A DNA stretch of 64,000 nucleotides from Kitasatospora phosalacinea (GTDB taxonomy: Bacteria; Actinomycetota; Actinomycetes; Streptomycetales; Streptomycetaceae): positions 36,414 through 100,413 of the forward strand of contig NZ_JNYE01000008.1 in assembly GCF_000717185.1 (NCBI RefSeq), in the 5' to 3' direction. Position numbers and translations under genes: made by a program. The notes beneath the pieces are model-generated. The model saw only the letters and a list, made by a program, of their open reading frames with translations. It ran no database searches and had not been told where the DNA came from. This document shows, in pieces, positions 50,454-60,846 of this stretch (positions are counted from its first letter, which is position 1; each line of letters begins with the position of its first letter).

Positions 50454-50467
50454 GGAGAGCGCTCTCC
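50454..50467. promoter_or_regulatory. Second GGAGAGCGCTCTCC operator
   Basis: An identical 14-base palindrome, 177 bases from the first (about 17 helical turns). Two distant identical sites suggest looping by a tetrameric LacI-type repressor. Between them is AT-richer sequence (AGAGAAAAGTAGAG) without a gene. The 50231-50649 gap otherwise holds only the repeats beside the ybaK-type gene. Confidence 0.7.
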
Positions 50468-50559
50468 GAAACCCAGCTTGGCCAGGGGAAACGCCACGAG
50501 CCCCGCCCGCGCCCTGAGGTGCAGGACGCGGGCGGGGCCCGGGAGTTCGCCGAGCGGGG

Positions 50560-50650
50560 TCGGCGGGCGGGGTCGGCGGACGGCGCAGCGGGCGGGGTCG
50601 GCGGGCGGGCTCAGCGGGCAGGGTCGGCGGGCGGGGCCGGCGAACGGGCT
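50560..50650. repeat. GGTCGGCGGGCGG-type tandem repeats beside the YbaK gene stop
   Basis: Degenerate GC-rich units built from GGTCGGCGGGCGG and GCTCAGCGGGC run right up to the stop codon of the YbaK-type gene (TCA at 50650-50652). The stop itself lies in a GCTCAG unit. Confidence 0.75.
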
Positions 50651-51153
50651 CAGTCCTCGTCCGGCCCGACCGGCAGCAGGGTGCCGCCGGTGAGGCGGAG
50701 CAACTCCTCGGCGGTGGTGGGGAAGACCGTGTGCGGGGTGCCCGCGGCGGCCCACACCCGGGGGTAGTCGGTCAGGGCCCGGTCGACCACGGTGGGCAAC
50801 GGGGCGGGGTGGCCGGTGGGGGCGACGCCGCCGATGGCCTGGCCGGTGGCCTCGCGGACCTGCTCGGGGGTGGCCCGCCGGAGCCTGCCGCGGCCCCAAC
50901 GGGCGGCCAGTGCCGCGGTGTCCACCTTGTGGCGACCGCTGGTGAGGACCAGGACGGCCTGGCCGTCGGAGAGGAAGACCAGGCTGTTGGCGATCGCGCC
51001 GACCTCGCAGCCGAGCGCGGCGGCGGCCTCGGCGGCGGTGCGGGTCGAGTCGGCGAGCTGCCTGACCGCCCCCGGGATCCCGGCGGCGGCGAGGGCCCGG
51101 GCGACCCGTTCGCTGCGGGCGGGCAGGGAGGGGCTGGTGGTCGTCGATTCCAT
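50650..51153 (-). CDS. YbaK/EbsC-family aminoacyl-tRNA deacylase-like protein
   Basis: 167 residues. This single-domain family hydrolyses mischarged aminoacyl-tRNAs, such as Cys-tRNA-Pro or Ala-tRNA-Pro. Family signs are the TRTAAEAAAALGCEVGAIAN region, NSLVFLSDGQAVLVLTSGRH with the key KVD (Lys near residue 75), and the C-terminal GGVAPTGHPAPLPTVVDRAL. ATG 51153 follows AAGGAG. Its upstream region contains a 34-bp near-perfect palindrome shared with the leuA side. The tRNA substrate cannot be told from sequence. Confidence 0.9.
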   Translation of the reverse strand: MESTTTSPSLPARSERVARALAAAGIPGAVRQLADSTRTAAEAAAALGCEVGAIANSLVFLSDGQAVLVLTSGRHKVDTAALAARWGRGRLRRATPEQVREATGQAIGGVAPTGHPAPLPTVVDRALTDYPRVWAAAGTPHTVFPTTAEELLRLTGGTLLPVGPDED

Positions 51154-51190
51154 GCTGGCTCCTTGGGCTCCTCGGGGAGCAGAGTTTCAG

Positions 51191-51224
51191 CGTTCCACAT
51201 ACGGAACGTTCCGCATGTGGAACG
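51191..51224. promoter_or_regulatory. 34-bp near-perfect palindrome between ybaK-type gene and leuA
   Basis: Each 17-base half matches the reverse complement of the other at 16 positions. It can be read as two overlapping TTCC-N6-GGAA palindromes (51193-51206 and 51209-51222) with GGAACGTTCC in the centre. A second short palindrome, CTCGTACGAG, lies at 51231-51240. It is 38 bases upstream of the ybaK-type ATG and about 220 bases before leuA. Size and symmetry suggest cooperative binding of two dimers, perhaps of an IclR-like regulator. Confidence 0.72.
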
Positions 51225-51409
51225 ATAGGCCTCGTACGAGTTCCGGATCAACCGGCGGCCCCGGGCCGAGCGGCGCCGGGCAGTACCGGGCAGTACCGGG
51301 CGGCGCCGACCGGTCCGGTGCCGCCCCTCGCCCCAACAGGGCTTCTCCTCGGGTGTGTTGACGGAGAATCAGGAAGCCGCCGGACGGAGGTGGGGATAGG
51401 GTGGGCGTC

Positions 51410-51444
51410 ATGAACGCCGCGCAGCTTCGCCTCCTCCTTATGCG

Positions 51445-51463
<19 letters not shown>
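51410..51463 (+). CDS. leuA leader peptide (leucine attenuator)
   Basis: ATG 51410 opens 17 codons reading MNAAQLRLLLMRRDEGR. Leu codons are CTT, CTC, CTC, CTT; CTT is rare in such GC-rich genomes, so the cluster would make ribosomes sensitive to leucyl-tRNA supply. The stop is 87 bases before the leuA ATG. A -10-like TAGGGT (51397-51402) lies just seven bases before the ATG, so the transcript may be leaderless; no strong ribosome site is present. Leader peptides of this kind have been described for actinobacterial leuA. Confidence 0.8.
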
Positions 51464-53392
<1,929 letters not shown>

Positions 53393-53411
53393 CGCTCCCT
53401 CAGGAGTCGGC

Positions 53412-53456
53412 GTCGGCGGCGCCGGACGGCCACCGGCCGATCGGGGCGCCGCCGAC
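53412..53456 (+). terminator. Hairpin terminator of leuA
   Basis: GTCGGCGGCGCC (53412-53423) pairs perfectly with GGCGCCGCCGAC (53445-53456), and a CGGCC/GGCCG inner stem lies in the loop. Confidence 0.8.
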
Positions 53457-53607
53457 GGGCCCGGTGCGGCCCGCGGCGGGCGCCCCACCGGCGCTCCCGC
53501 GGGCGCTCCCGCGGGCGGCGGGCGGAGTTGACACGGAATCCCGGAGTTGACGGACCCGGCATTTCCGCCTTGACCCCCGCCGGGGGGCGGCTGGGAGCAT
53601 TCGTGCC

Positions 53608-54153
53608 ATGGGCGAAATCATCAACGAGAAGCGGCCGATATTCTCCACGGACGCCGACATCCGGGTTTCCGCGTCCCCCGCGGAGGTCTACGCGGTGGTC
53701 AGCGACCTGCCGCGCAGTTCCGAATGGAGCCCGGAATGCCTGGGCGGCGAGTGGGTGTCCGGCGAGCCGTCGGCCGTCGGGTCGGTGTTCCGCGGTGACA
53801 ACCTCCGCGCCGAGGACGTCGTGGAGTGGGCCCCGGTGGTGCGCGGGCGGTGGCAGACGCACTCCGAGGTGGTCGCCGCCGAGCCCGGCCGGACCTTCCG
53901 CTGGGCGATGTGCGACTCGCAGGGCCGCAAGCAGGAGAGCGTCTGGGGCTTCGACGTCGAGCCCGCCGGGGACGGCGGCAGCCTGCTGACCCACCACTTC
54001 CGGATGGACGCGCCCACCGAGGGCATCCGGGGCATCACCGCCGAGATGGACGAGGCCGCGCGGGAGCGCTTCTTCGCCGAGTGGGGCGACAAGATCTCCG
54101 CCGACCTGGCCGTCACCCTGCGCCGCATCAAGGCCGTCGTCGAGCAGGGCTGA
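53608..54153 (+). CDS. SRPBCC-family (polyketide cyclase/START-like) protein
   Basis: 181 residues of the START/Bet v1-like SRPBCC fold with a ligand cavity. Signs are the first strand and helix IRVSASPAEVYAVVSDLPRS, followed by SSEWSPECLGGEWVSGEP, the middle strands RWQTHSEVVAAEPGRTFRWA, and a long C-terminal helix. Members include aromatase/cyclases and lipid carriers. ATG 53608 has GGGAG about ten bases upstream. It lies at the left of the ligase/chorismate gene group and may be an accessory enzyme of that pathway, but the link is by position only. Confidence 0.82.
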   Translation: MGEIINEKRPIFSTDADIRVSASPAEVYAVVSDLPRSSEWSPECLGGEWVSGEPSAVGSVFRGDNLRAEDVVEWAPVVRGRWQTHSEVVAAEPGRTFRWAMCDSQGRKQESVWGFDVEPAGDGGSLLTHHFRMDAPTEGIRGITAEMDEAARERFFAEWGDKISADLAVTLRRIKAVVEQG

Positions 54154-54180
54154 GGAATTCCGCCCCCGGCCGCCTTCCGT

Positions 54181-54250
54181 GAATTTCCGTGAATTCCCGG
54201 CAATTTCCGGTAATTCCCGGTGATTTCCGGTAATTCCCGGGAATCATCCG
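54181..54250. repeat. Seven 10-bp AATTYCCGG repeats, helically phased
   Basis: Seven consecutive 10-base units: GAATTTCCGT, GAATTCCCGG, CAATTTCCGG, TAATTCCCGG, TGATTTCCGG, TAATTCCCGG, GAATCATCCG. AATT-like tracts recur once per helical turn, which favours bent DNA. The array lies between the SRPBCC gene and the first ligase gene, 94 bases before the ligase start, and is unusually AT-rich for this window. Confidence 0.9.
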
Positions 54251-54343
54251 GCCCGGGCCGCCGTCGTTTCCCTGCTCACTGTCCCGTTCATTTTCCACGT
54301 CGAGTGCCGATGGTGCACTGCCGCCGTTCCGGAAGGCGTACAG

Positions 54344-55936
54344 GTGTTTCTTCAACGTATCGGAAACCGGGGAATCCGGCTCGGAATGCTGTTCGAGCGC
54401 GCCGCGGCGAAGCACGGCGCCAACGTCCTGATCCTCGACCACGACCTGGACGCGCTGCCCGAGCTGGAGCGGCGCTCGACCGTCGCGGAGGTGGCCGACG
54501 GGGTGGACGCGCTGGCCGCCCGGCTGTGGGCGGCGGGGGTCCGGCCCAACCGGCGGGTGGTGGTGCACAAGGCCGACGGCTTCGACATCACCCTGCTGGC
54601 GTGCGCGGCGGCCCGGATCGGCGCCGTACCGGTGCTGCTCTCCCCCGCGCTGGACGGTGCGACCGTCGCCGAACTGGTGCGCCGCACCGACCGTCCGTTC
54701 CTGGTCACCGACCAGGACAAGCTGGAGCACTCGCTGCCCGGGTCGGTCTTCGCGCTCGCCGAACGGGTGCTGCTGACCTCCGGCAGCCACCGGGACGCGC
54801 TGGAGCTGCGCTCGCTGGCGGGGGCGCCGCGGGTGCCCGCGGTCACCCTGGCGCCGGACCGCCCGGCCCTGATCACCCACACCTCGGGCACCACCGGGAC
54901 GCCGAAGCTGGCGGTGCACACCGGGTTCAGCCTGCAGTCGCGCTACCGCCCGCAGGCCTCGGTGCTGGCCCCGCTCGTCCCGGGCCGGGAGACGATCGCG
55001 ATCCACGTCTCCTTCGTGCACTCCCGGCTGTTCACCGCGCTGGCGATCTCGCTGCTGCGCGGTTTCCCGCTGGTGGTGCTGCGCGACTCGGACCCGGCGC
55101 ACGTCGGCGACCTGTTCGCCCGCCTGAAGCCGGGCGTCCTGGAGGCGCACCCCAACTCCTTCATGGAGTGGGAGGAGTTGGCGGACGACCCGCGCGGGCC
55201 GCTGAGCAACGTGAAGCTGTTCAGCAGCACCTTCGACGCGATCCACCCGCGCACCGTGCACCGCCTGCTGCGGGCGACCCGGCGCCGCGCCCCGTACTTC
55301 GGCCAGCTGTACGGGCAGAGCGAGGTCGGCCCGGCGATCGTCCGCGGCTTCACCCGGCGCCGCACCCTGGACGACGACGGCCGCTGCGTCGGCATGCCGT
55401 TCCCGGGGATGACGGACGTGCGGGTGGTCAGCCGCAACGGCCTGCCGCCGTCCGCGGACAACCCCGGCTACATCGAGGTGCGCAGCGACGGGCGGATCGT
55501 CACCTACCTGGGCGAGCAGGACCGCTACGACGCGCAGGTGTCGAAGGACGGCTGGTGGCGGATGGGCGACGTGGGCTACCGCACCCGGTGGGGCTGCGTG
55601 CACCTGCTGGACCGCGAGGTCGACCTGATCGAGGGCTTCGGCAGCACGCTGGCCGCCGAGGACACCCTGTTCGGCCGGATGCCCGACCTCGCCGAGGTGA
55701 TCATCATCCCGGGCCCGGACGGCCGGGCGGTGCCCGTGGTGTGCACCAAGGACGACGCCCCGCTGGACCTGACGGCCTGGCAGCGCGCAGCCTCCGGCCT
55801 GCCGCCGATGGCGGACCCGGTGCACCGGCGCCTGGAGGAGCTCCCGCGCACCGCGACCACCAAGATCAAGCGCCTTGAGCTGGCCCGCCACCTGGCCGCT
55901 GTTCCGCCGAACGATCAAGCGGCGAACCTGATCTGA
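54344..55936 (+). CDS. AMP-forming acyl/aryl ligase (first of tandem pair)
   Basis: 530 residues of the adenylate-forming (ANL) superfamily, which activates a carboxylic acid as an acyl-AMP and usually transfers it to CoA or a carrier. Core motifs: A3 THTSGTTGTPK, A5 YGQSEVGPA, A7 GWWRMGDVGYRT, and the final catalytic Lys in RTATTKIKRLEL. The A8 hinge reads LDREVDLIEGFGS, without the usual Pro-Glu-Glu pattern. GTG 54344 follows GGAAGG. It aligns end to end with the next ligase (both start with FLQRxGNRGIRLG), so they are duplicates that diverged. The substrate may be the aryl acid made by the facing operon. Confidence 0.88.
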   Translation: MFLQRIGNRGIRLGMLFERAAAKHGANVLILDHDLDALPELERRSTVAEVADGVDALAARLWAAGVRPNRRVVVHKADGFDITLLACAAARIGAVPVLLSPALDGATVAELVRRTDRPFLVTDQDKLEHSLPGSVFALAERVLLTSGSHRDALELRSLAGAPRVPAVTLAPDRPALITHTSGTTGTPKLAVHTGFSLQSRYRPQASVLAPLVPGRETIAIHVSFVHSRLFTALAISLLRGFPLVVLRDSDPAHVGDLFARLKPGVLEAHPNSFMEWEELADDPRGPLSNVKLFSSTFDAIHPRTVHRLLRATRRRAPYFGQLYGQSEVGPAIVRGFTRRRTLDDDGRCVGMPFPGMTDVRVVSRNGLPPSADNPGYIEVRSDGRIVTYLGEQDRYDAQVSKDGWWRMGDVGYRTRWGCVHLLDREVDLIEGFGSTLAAEDTLFGRMPDLAEVIIIPGPDGRAVPVVCTKDDAPLDLTAWQRAASGLPPMADPVHRRLEELPRTATTKIKRLELARHLAAVPPNDQAANLI

Positions 55937-56104
55937 CGATCAGTCAGGCAGTCAGCCGACCGGACGGGTGCTCCCGCGCGGAGCACCACCGCCCCCGGAC
56001 CCCGGCGCCCCGACTCGGCGGGGCGCCGGCCGGGCGGTCGCCCACCGATGCCCCGTGCGGCCGGTGGGCGGCCGTCCCATCTTCCTTGCCTCACAGGCGC
56101 GTTC

Positions 56105-56158
56105 GAGACGTCGGAGCCGTCGGAGCCGACGGAGCTGTCGGAGACGTCGGAGCCGACG
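56105..56158. repeat. 9-bp GAGMCGTCG tandem repeat, 6 copies
   Basis: Six 9-base units (GAGACGTCG, GAGCCGTCG, GAGCCGACG, GAGCTGTCG, GAGACGTCG, GAGCCGACG) lie in the 299-base gap between the two ligase genes. No gene is convincing there. The copies contain GACGTC-like palindromes and could be protein-binding sites. Confidence 0.85.
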
Positions 56159-56235
56159 TTGCCGGACCGCCCGACCGTCGACCGGGCCCCGTGCGGGGTG
56201 TGCGCCCGACGACCAACCGAAGGAGAGACGGAAGC

Positions 56236-57804
56236 ATGTTCCTGCAACGCGTCGGCAACCGGGGCATCCGGCTGGGCACGGTCTTCGACCGCGCCGCCGC
56301 CCGCCACCCGGCGAGCCCGGTCTACCTCGACCACGACCTCGACATCGCCCCGCAGTTGGGCCGGCGGCTGACGCTGACCGAGGTCGCCGACCTGGTCGAC
56401 GACTTCGCCTCCCGGCTGTGGGCGGCCCGGGTCCGGCCCGGCGAGCAGGTGGTGATCCACAAGTCGGACGGCTTCGACATCTCGCTGCTGGCCTACAGCA
56501 CGGCCCGGGTCGGCGCCGTCCCGGTGCTGCTCTCCCCCAAGCTGGACGGCGCCACCGTGGCCCGGCTGCTGGCCCGGCTCGACCGGCCGACGCTGCTCAC
56601 CGACGCGGCCAAGCTCACCGACTCGCTGCCCGCCGAGGTGTTCGAGCTGTCCGCGCGGGTGCTGACCGCCGTCGGCGAGCACCCGGGCGCCACCTCGCTC
56701 GCCTCGCTGGCCGGGGTGGAGCGGGTGGCACCGGTGACGGCCCCGCAGGACGGCCCGGCCCTGATCACCCACACCTCGGGCACCACCGGCCTGCCCAAGC
56801 TGGCCGTGCAGACCGGCATCACCATCCAGGCCCGCTGCCGTCCGCAGTCCGTCCTGCTGGCGCCGGTCGGGCGGCACGAGCCGATCGCCGTGCACGTCTC
56901 CTTCGTGCACTCCCGGATGATCAGCGGCGCCGCGCTGTTCGCGCTGCGCGGCCACCCGATGATCGTCATGCGGGACGACGCCCCGGAGCACGCCGCCGAA
57001 CTGTTCTCCCGGATACCCCCCGGCGTCATCGAGACCCACCCCAACACCCTGCTCGCCTGGGAGGTGCTGGCCGACCACCCGGCCCGCCCGCTGGCCCGGG
57101 TGCGCTGCTTCAGCAACACCTTCGACGCCATCCACCCCCGCACCGTGGACACCCTGCTGGGCGCCTCCCGGCGCCGCCTGCCGTTCTTCGCCCAGACGTA
57201 CGGCCAGAGCGAGACCGGCGCGATCTGCGCCCGCACCTGGACCAAGTGGCGGCGCGGCGGCTCCGACGGGCGCTGCGTGGGGCGGACCTTCCCCGGGATG
57301 AGCGAGGTCCGGGTGGTCAGCCGGGACGGCCGTCCGGTGACCGCGGACTCGCCGGGCCACATCGAGGCCCGCAGCGGCGGCCAGATCGTCACCTACCTGG
57401 GCGAGCAGGAGCGCTTCGAGGGGCAGTTCTCCGCGGACGGCTGGTGGCGGATGGGCGACCTCGGCTACCGGACCAAGTGGGGCTGCGTCCACCTGCTGGA
57501 CCGCGAGGTGGACGAGATCCCGGGCATCAGCAGCACCCTCGCCCTGGAGGACGCGCTGTTCACCCGGCTGCCCGAACTGCTGGAGGTGATCATCGTGCCC
57601 GGTGCCGGGAGCGCCCCCGTCCCGGTGGTCTGCACCCGCGACGACCGTCCGCTGGACCGGGCCCGCTGGCAGCGGGCGGTGCGCGGCCTGCCCGACCTGG
57701 CGCCGCCGGTGCAGCGCCGCCTGGACGAGCTGCCGCACACCGCCACCACCAAGGTCAAGCGCCTGGAGCTGGCCCGGGAGTTGGCGACCGCCGAGGAGCA
57801 CTGA
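56236..57804 (+). CDS. AMP-forming acyl/aryl ligase (second of tandem pair)
   Basis: 522 residues of the ANL superfamily, paralogous to the preceding ligase. Motifs: A3 THTSGTTGLPK, A5 YGQSETGAI, A7 GWWRMGDLGYRTKWGC, terminal Lys in HTATTKVKRLEL. ATG 56236 follows AGGAGAGACGG. The 299-base gap from ligase 1 may hold a second promoter. Keeping two full-length, intact copies suggests different substrates: for example, one for the ring acid made by the PhzE/PhzD/EntA-type enzymes and one for its coupling partner. A very strong terminator follows. Confidence 0.88.
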   Translation: MFLQRVGNRGIRLGTVFDRAAARHPASPVYLDHDLDIAPQLGRRLTLTEVADLVDDFASRLWAARVRPGEQVVIHKSDGFDISLLAYSTARVGAVPVLLSPKLDGATVARLLARLDRPTLLTDAAKLTDSLPAEVFELSARVLTAVGEHPGATSLASLAGVERVAPVTAPQDGPALITHTSGTTGLPKLAVQTGITIQARCRPQSVLLAPVGRHEPIAVHVSFVHSRMISGAALFALRGHPMIVMRDDAPEHAAELFSRIPPGVIETHPNTLLAWEVLADHPARPLARVRCFSNTFDAIHPRTVDTLLGASRRRLPFFAQTYGQSETGAICARTWTKWRRGGSDGRCVGRTFPGMSEVRVVSRDGRPVTADSPGHIEARSGGQIVTYLGEQERFEGQFSADGWWRMGDLGYRTKWGCVHLLDREVDEIPGISSTLALEDALFTRLPELLEVIIVPGAGSAPVPVVCTRDDRPLDRARWQRAVRGLPDLAPPVQRRLDELPHTATTKVKRLELARELATAEEH

Positions 57805-57813
57805 CGGCCCGGA

Positions 57814-57852
57814 CGTGCGAAGGCCCCGCCGCGGTGGCGGGGCCTTCGCACG
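57814..57852. terminator. Perfect 17-bp hairpin between ligase 2 and the NAT gene
   Basis: CGTGCGAAGGCCCCGCC (57814-57830) pairs perfectly with GGCGGGGCCTTCGCACG (57836-57852) around GCGGT. It serves the ligase gene and probably also the convergent acetyltransferase gene. Confidence 0.93.
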
Positions 57853-57855
57853 TTC

Positions 57856-57910
57856 GGGGCCCTCGCACGTCCGGGGCCCTCGCGCATCCGGGGCCCTCGC
57901 GCGCCCGGGG
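57856..57910. repeat. 17-bp tandem repeat against the NAT gene stop
   Basis: Three 17-base units GGGGCCCTCGCRCRYCC (57856, 57873, 57890) plus GGGG run up to the stop codon of the acetyltransferase gene (TCA at 57912-57914). Confidence 0.88.
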
Positions 57911-57911
57911 T

Positions 57912-58757
57912 TCAGTCGGCGGCGGGCAGCAGGCGCAGCACCGCGCGCAGCTCGTCCGGGCCGAGCCGGATGCCGAAGTCCTCGGCGAGAGTGTCGGCGC
58001 ACTGCCGGTCGGTCAGCCGGACGGTCTCGACCCGGCCGTCGGCCCGTTCGACGGTGAGGGTCCGCCCGTCGAGGGTGAACCGGCGTCCGGGGGCGAACCG
58101 GGTGAGGTGGATCCGGCCGGTGAACGGGGAGCACGGGTGCGTGGCGGTGTAGTGGTTCATCACCACGCAGTCCGGCTGGTGCAGCGCGGGGCCGCTCTCG
58201 AACCGGTACAGCGGCAACCGGCCCGCGGTGTCCCGCAGTTCGAGGTCCCACTGGTCGGGGGCGGTGCCGGTGCGGCGCAGCAGGTGGCTGCGGGCGCCGT
58301 CCCGCAGCAGGGCGCCGTCGGCGAGCGGGAGCGGCTCCAGCGGGCCCTTGGCGCCGAACCCGACGTCGGCGAGGAAACGCCCGGAACCGGCCGCGACCAC
58401 CAGCACCAGGTGGGTGCGGGGCAGCGGCCGGTCGATGTTCAGCAGGGCGCGGGCGGCGAGCCGGGTGACGCGGAAGCCGAGGCGTTCCAGGACGGCGGCG
58501 AACAGCAGGTTGTGCTCGAAGCAGTAGCCCTCGCGGCCGCGCCCGACCAGTTTGGCCTGCACCAGCTCCGGTTCGAGCGGCACCGGCCGCCCGAGCGCCG
58601 GGTCCAGGTTCCCGAACGGCAGCGCCAACTGGTGCGCCCGGTGCAGGCGGTGCAGGTTCTCGGCGGTGGGCGGCAGCGCCCCGAGCACCCCGATCCGCCG
58701 CAGGTAGGCCCCGGGGTCGACCAGCGCGGCCCCCCACTCGTCGCCCCGCTCCACCAC
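57912..58757 (-). CDS. Arylamine N-acetyltransferase-family enzyme
   Basis: 281 residues of the NAT family (Cys-His-Asp triad, acyl transfer from CoA to an arylamine; in some clusters amide formation or macrolactam release). The catalytic residues are Cys79 in REGYCFEHN, His116 in RTHLVLV and Asp131 in LADVGFGAKG. GTG 58757 follows AGGAAGGG. It lies 169 bases after the ADIC-synthase-like gene on the same strand. An enzyme acting on aromatic amines beside genes that should make 3-hydroxyanthranilate is a suggestive match: it could acylate the amino group or form the product amide. Confidence 0.9.
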   Translation of the reverse strand: MVERGDEWGAALVDPGAYLRRIGVLGALPPTAENLHRLHRAHQLALPFGNLDPALGRPVPLEPELVQAKLVGRGREGYCFEHNLLFAAVLERLGFRVTRLAARALLNIDRPLPRTHLVLVVAAGSGRFLADVGFGAKGPLEPLPLADGALLRDGARSHLLRRTGTAPDQWDLELRDTAGRLPLYRFESGPALHQPDCVVMNHYTATHPCSPFTGRIHLTRFAPGRRFTLDGRTLTVERADGRVETVRLTDRQCADTLAEDFGIRLGPDELRAVLRLLPAAD

Positions 58758-58926
58758 CGGCCGCCCTTCCTGTCGTCCGTCCCGTCCCTCTCCCCTTCCT
58801 CCTCCCCCGTCTCCGCCCGCCCTACCGGACCGGGCCCGCTGCTACGCGCGGCAGCGCCGTGATCAAGCCACCGGCGCCCCGCGGGCCTCCCCTTCCCCGT
58901 CCCCCTCTCCCCTGCCTCGCCTCCCC

Positions 58927-60846
58927 CTACCGGGCGGGGACCGCGGCCGCGCGCAGCAGCCCGGCGATCAGGCCGCCGGTGATCCGCAGGCCGTCCTGGG
59001 TGAGGACGGACTCGGCGTGGAACTGCGTGGAGGCGAAGTGCGGGCCGCGCAGGGCGTGCACGTCGCCGGTGGCCGGGTCGCGGCTGACCTCGACGGTGCC
59101 GACTCCGTCGATCTCGACGGTGTCGTGCGGGCTGTGGGCGGCGAAGGTGTTGTAGAAGCCGACCCGTTCCGGGCTGCCGAACAGGTCGATCTCGCCCTGG
59201 ACGCCCTGGTGGGGCACCGGTCGGCGGCGCAGTTCCAGGCCGAGCAGGGTGGAGAGCACCTGGTGGCTGAGGCAGACCGCGAGGAACGGGCGGCGGCGGG
59301 CCAGGAGTTCGGTGACGGCGGCGCGCAGGTGGGCGATCTTGGGGTCGCCGGTGCGGCGCGGGTCGCCGGGGCCGGGGCCCATCACGACCAGGTCGAAGCC
59401 GTCGAAGGCGTACGGTTCGTCGAACCGGCGGATCGTCACGTCCAGTCCGAGCGAGCCGAGTTGCTGGCCGACCATGGCGGTGAAGGTGTCCTCGGCGTCG
59501 ACGACCAGCACCCGGCGTCCGGTGAGTTCGTCGTGCGGGCGGGCGCGGGCGGCGTGGTGGCCGAGCCAGAAGCCGGAGATGGTGCGGTTGCGCTGTTCGA
59601 GGGCGGCACGGACCTGCGGGTGGGCGGCGAAGCTGCGGGGCCGGCCGGTCTCCAGGGCGGCGAGCAGGCCGGCCGCCTTGGCGCGGGTCTCGGCGACCTC
59701 GGAGGCGGGGTCGGAGTGCCGGACGAGGGTGGCGCCGACGCCGATCCGGACGGTGCCCGCGGGGTCGATCTCGGCGGTGCGGATCAGGATCGCGGAGTCC
59801 ATCTCGGGTCGGCCGTGCCCGTCGCGGCCGATCAGTGCGGCGACGCCGCTGTAGTAGCGGCGTCCGGCGGGTTCGTAGCGGCGGATGACCCGGGCGGCGC
59901 TCTCCAGCGGGCTGCCGGTGACGGTGGGGGCGAACAGCGTCTCGCGCAGGATGTCGCGCGGGTCGCGGTCGGTGCGGCCCTCGATCAGGTACTCGGTGTG
60001 GGCGAGCCGGGCCATCTCCTTGAGGTAGGGGCCGACCACCCGGCCGCCGTCGGGGCAGATCCGGGCCATCATCTTGAGTTCCTCGTCGACGACCATGTAG
60101 AGCTCGTCGGCCTCCTTGCGGTCGGCGAGGAAGTCCATGACGCCGTCGAGGGTGGGCCCGCCCGCGGGGTAGCGGTAGGTGCCGCTGATCGGGTTCATGA
60201 CGGCGGTGCCGTCGTGGAGGCTGAGGTGGCGTTCGGGGCTGGCGCCGACGAAGGTGCGGTCGCCGGTGTGGACGAGGAAGGTCCAGTAGGCGCCGGCCTC
60301 GTGCTCGGTGAGGCGGCGGAAGAAGGCGAGCGCGGCGTGCGGGGTGTAGTCGGTGATCTCGGCGAGGAAGGTGCGGCGCAGCACGAAGTTGGCGCCCTCG
60401 CCGGTGCCGATCTCGTCGGCGACGACCCGGCGCACCAGGTCGGCGTACGCCTCGTCGTCGAGGTCGAAGCGGGCGCCGGTGAGGGTGGTGGGCCGGTCGG
60501 GGATGCGGGCGAGGGCCTGGGCGAGCGGGACGGTGGCGTGCTCGGTGACGGTCAGCGCGAGCAGCGGGGCGCCGTCGTCGGGGGCTTCGAAGCCGCGTTC
60601 GGCGATCTGCCGGTACGGGACCAGGACGAGGACCTCGGGGCCGGGCGGGCCGAACGCACCGGGGCCGAACGCACCGGGGCCGGTGCCGAACGGGACGTCG
60701 GCCAGGGTGGCGGGGGTGGTGACCTCGCCGAGCAGGACGTCCAGGGTGCCGGGGCCGGTGGTCTCGGGCCGGTGCAGGAGGGCGTAGGCGGGCGGCTGCT
60801 CGGCCGTGACCCGGTCGAGCAGCGCCTCGGCCGTCCGGTCGGTCAT
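58927..60846 (-). CDS. PhzE-type 2-amino-2-deoxyisochorismate synthase
   Basis: 639 residues joining a chorismate-utilising domain (N-terminal) and a class I glutamine amidotransferase (C-terminal), the order found in PhzE and fused anthranilate synthases. The chorismate part shows [32 protein letters not shown] and [20 protein letters not shown]. The amidotransferase nucleophile is in [11 protein letters not shown], and the late His-Ala-Glu is in [16 protein letters not shown]. The neighbouring PhzD-type gene, which overlaps its start as ATGA, favours 2-amino-2-deoxyisochorismate as the product over anthranilate. Confidence 0.9.
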   Translation of the reverse strand: MTDRTAEALLDRVTAEQPPAYALLHRPETTGPGTLDVLLGEVTTPATLADVPFGTGPGAFGPGAFGPPGPEVLVLVPYRQIAERGFEAPDDGAPLLALTVTEHATVPLAQALARIPDRPTTLTGARFDLDDEAYADLVRRVVADEIGTGEGANFVLRRTFLAEITDYTPHAALAFFRRLTEHEAGAYWTFLVHTGDRTFVGASPERHLSLHDGTAVMNPISGTYRYPAGGPTLDGVMDFLADRKEADELYMVVDEELKMMARICPDGGRVVGPYLKEMARLAHTEYLIEGRTDRDPRDILRETLFAPTVTGSPLESAARVIRRYEPAGRRYYSGVAALIGRDGHGRPEMDSAILIRTAEIDPAGTVRIGVGATLVRHSDPASEVAETRAKAAGLLAALETGRPRSFAAHPQVRAALEQRNRTISGFWLGHHAARARPHDELTGRRVLVVDAEDTFTAMVGQQLGSLGLDVTIRRFDEPYAFDGFDLVVMGPGPGDPRRTGDPKIAHLRAAVTELLARRRPFLAVCLSHQVLSTLLGLELRRRPVPHQGVQGEIDLFGSPERVGFYNTFAAHSPHDTVEIDGVGTVEVSRDPATGDVHALRGPHFASTQFHAESVLTQDGLRITGGLIAGLLRAAAVPAR

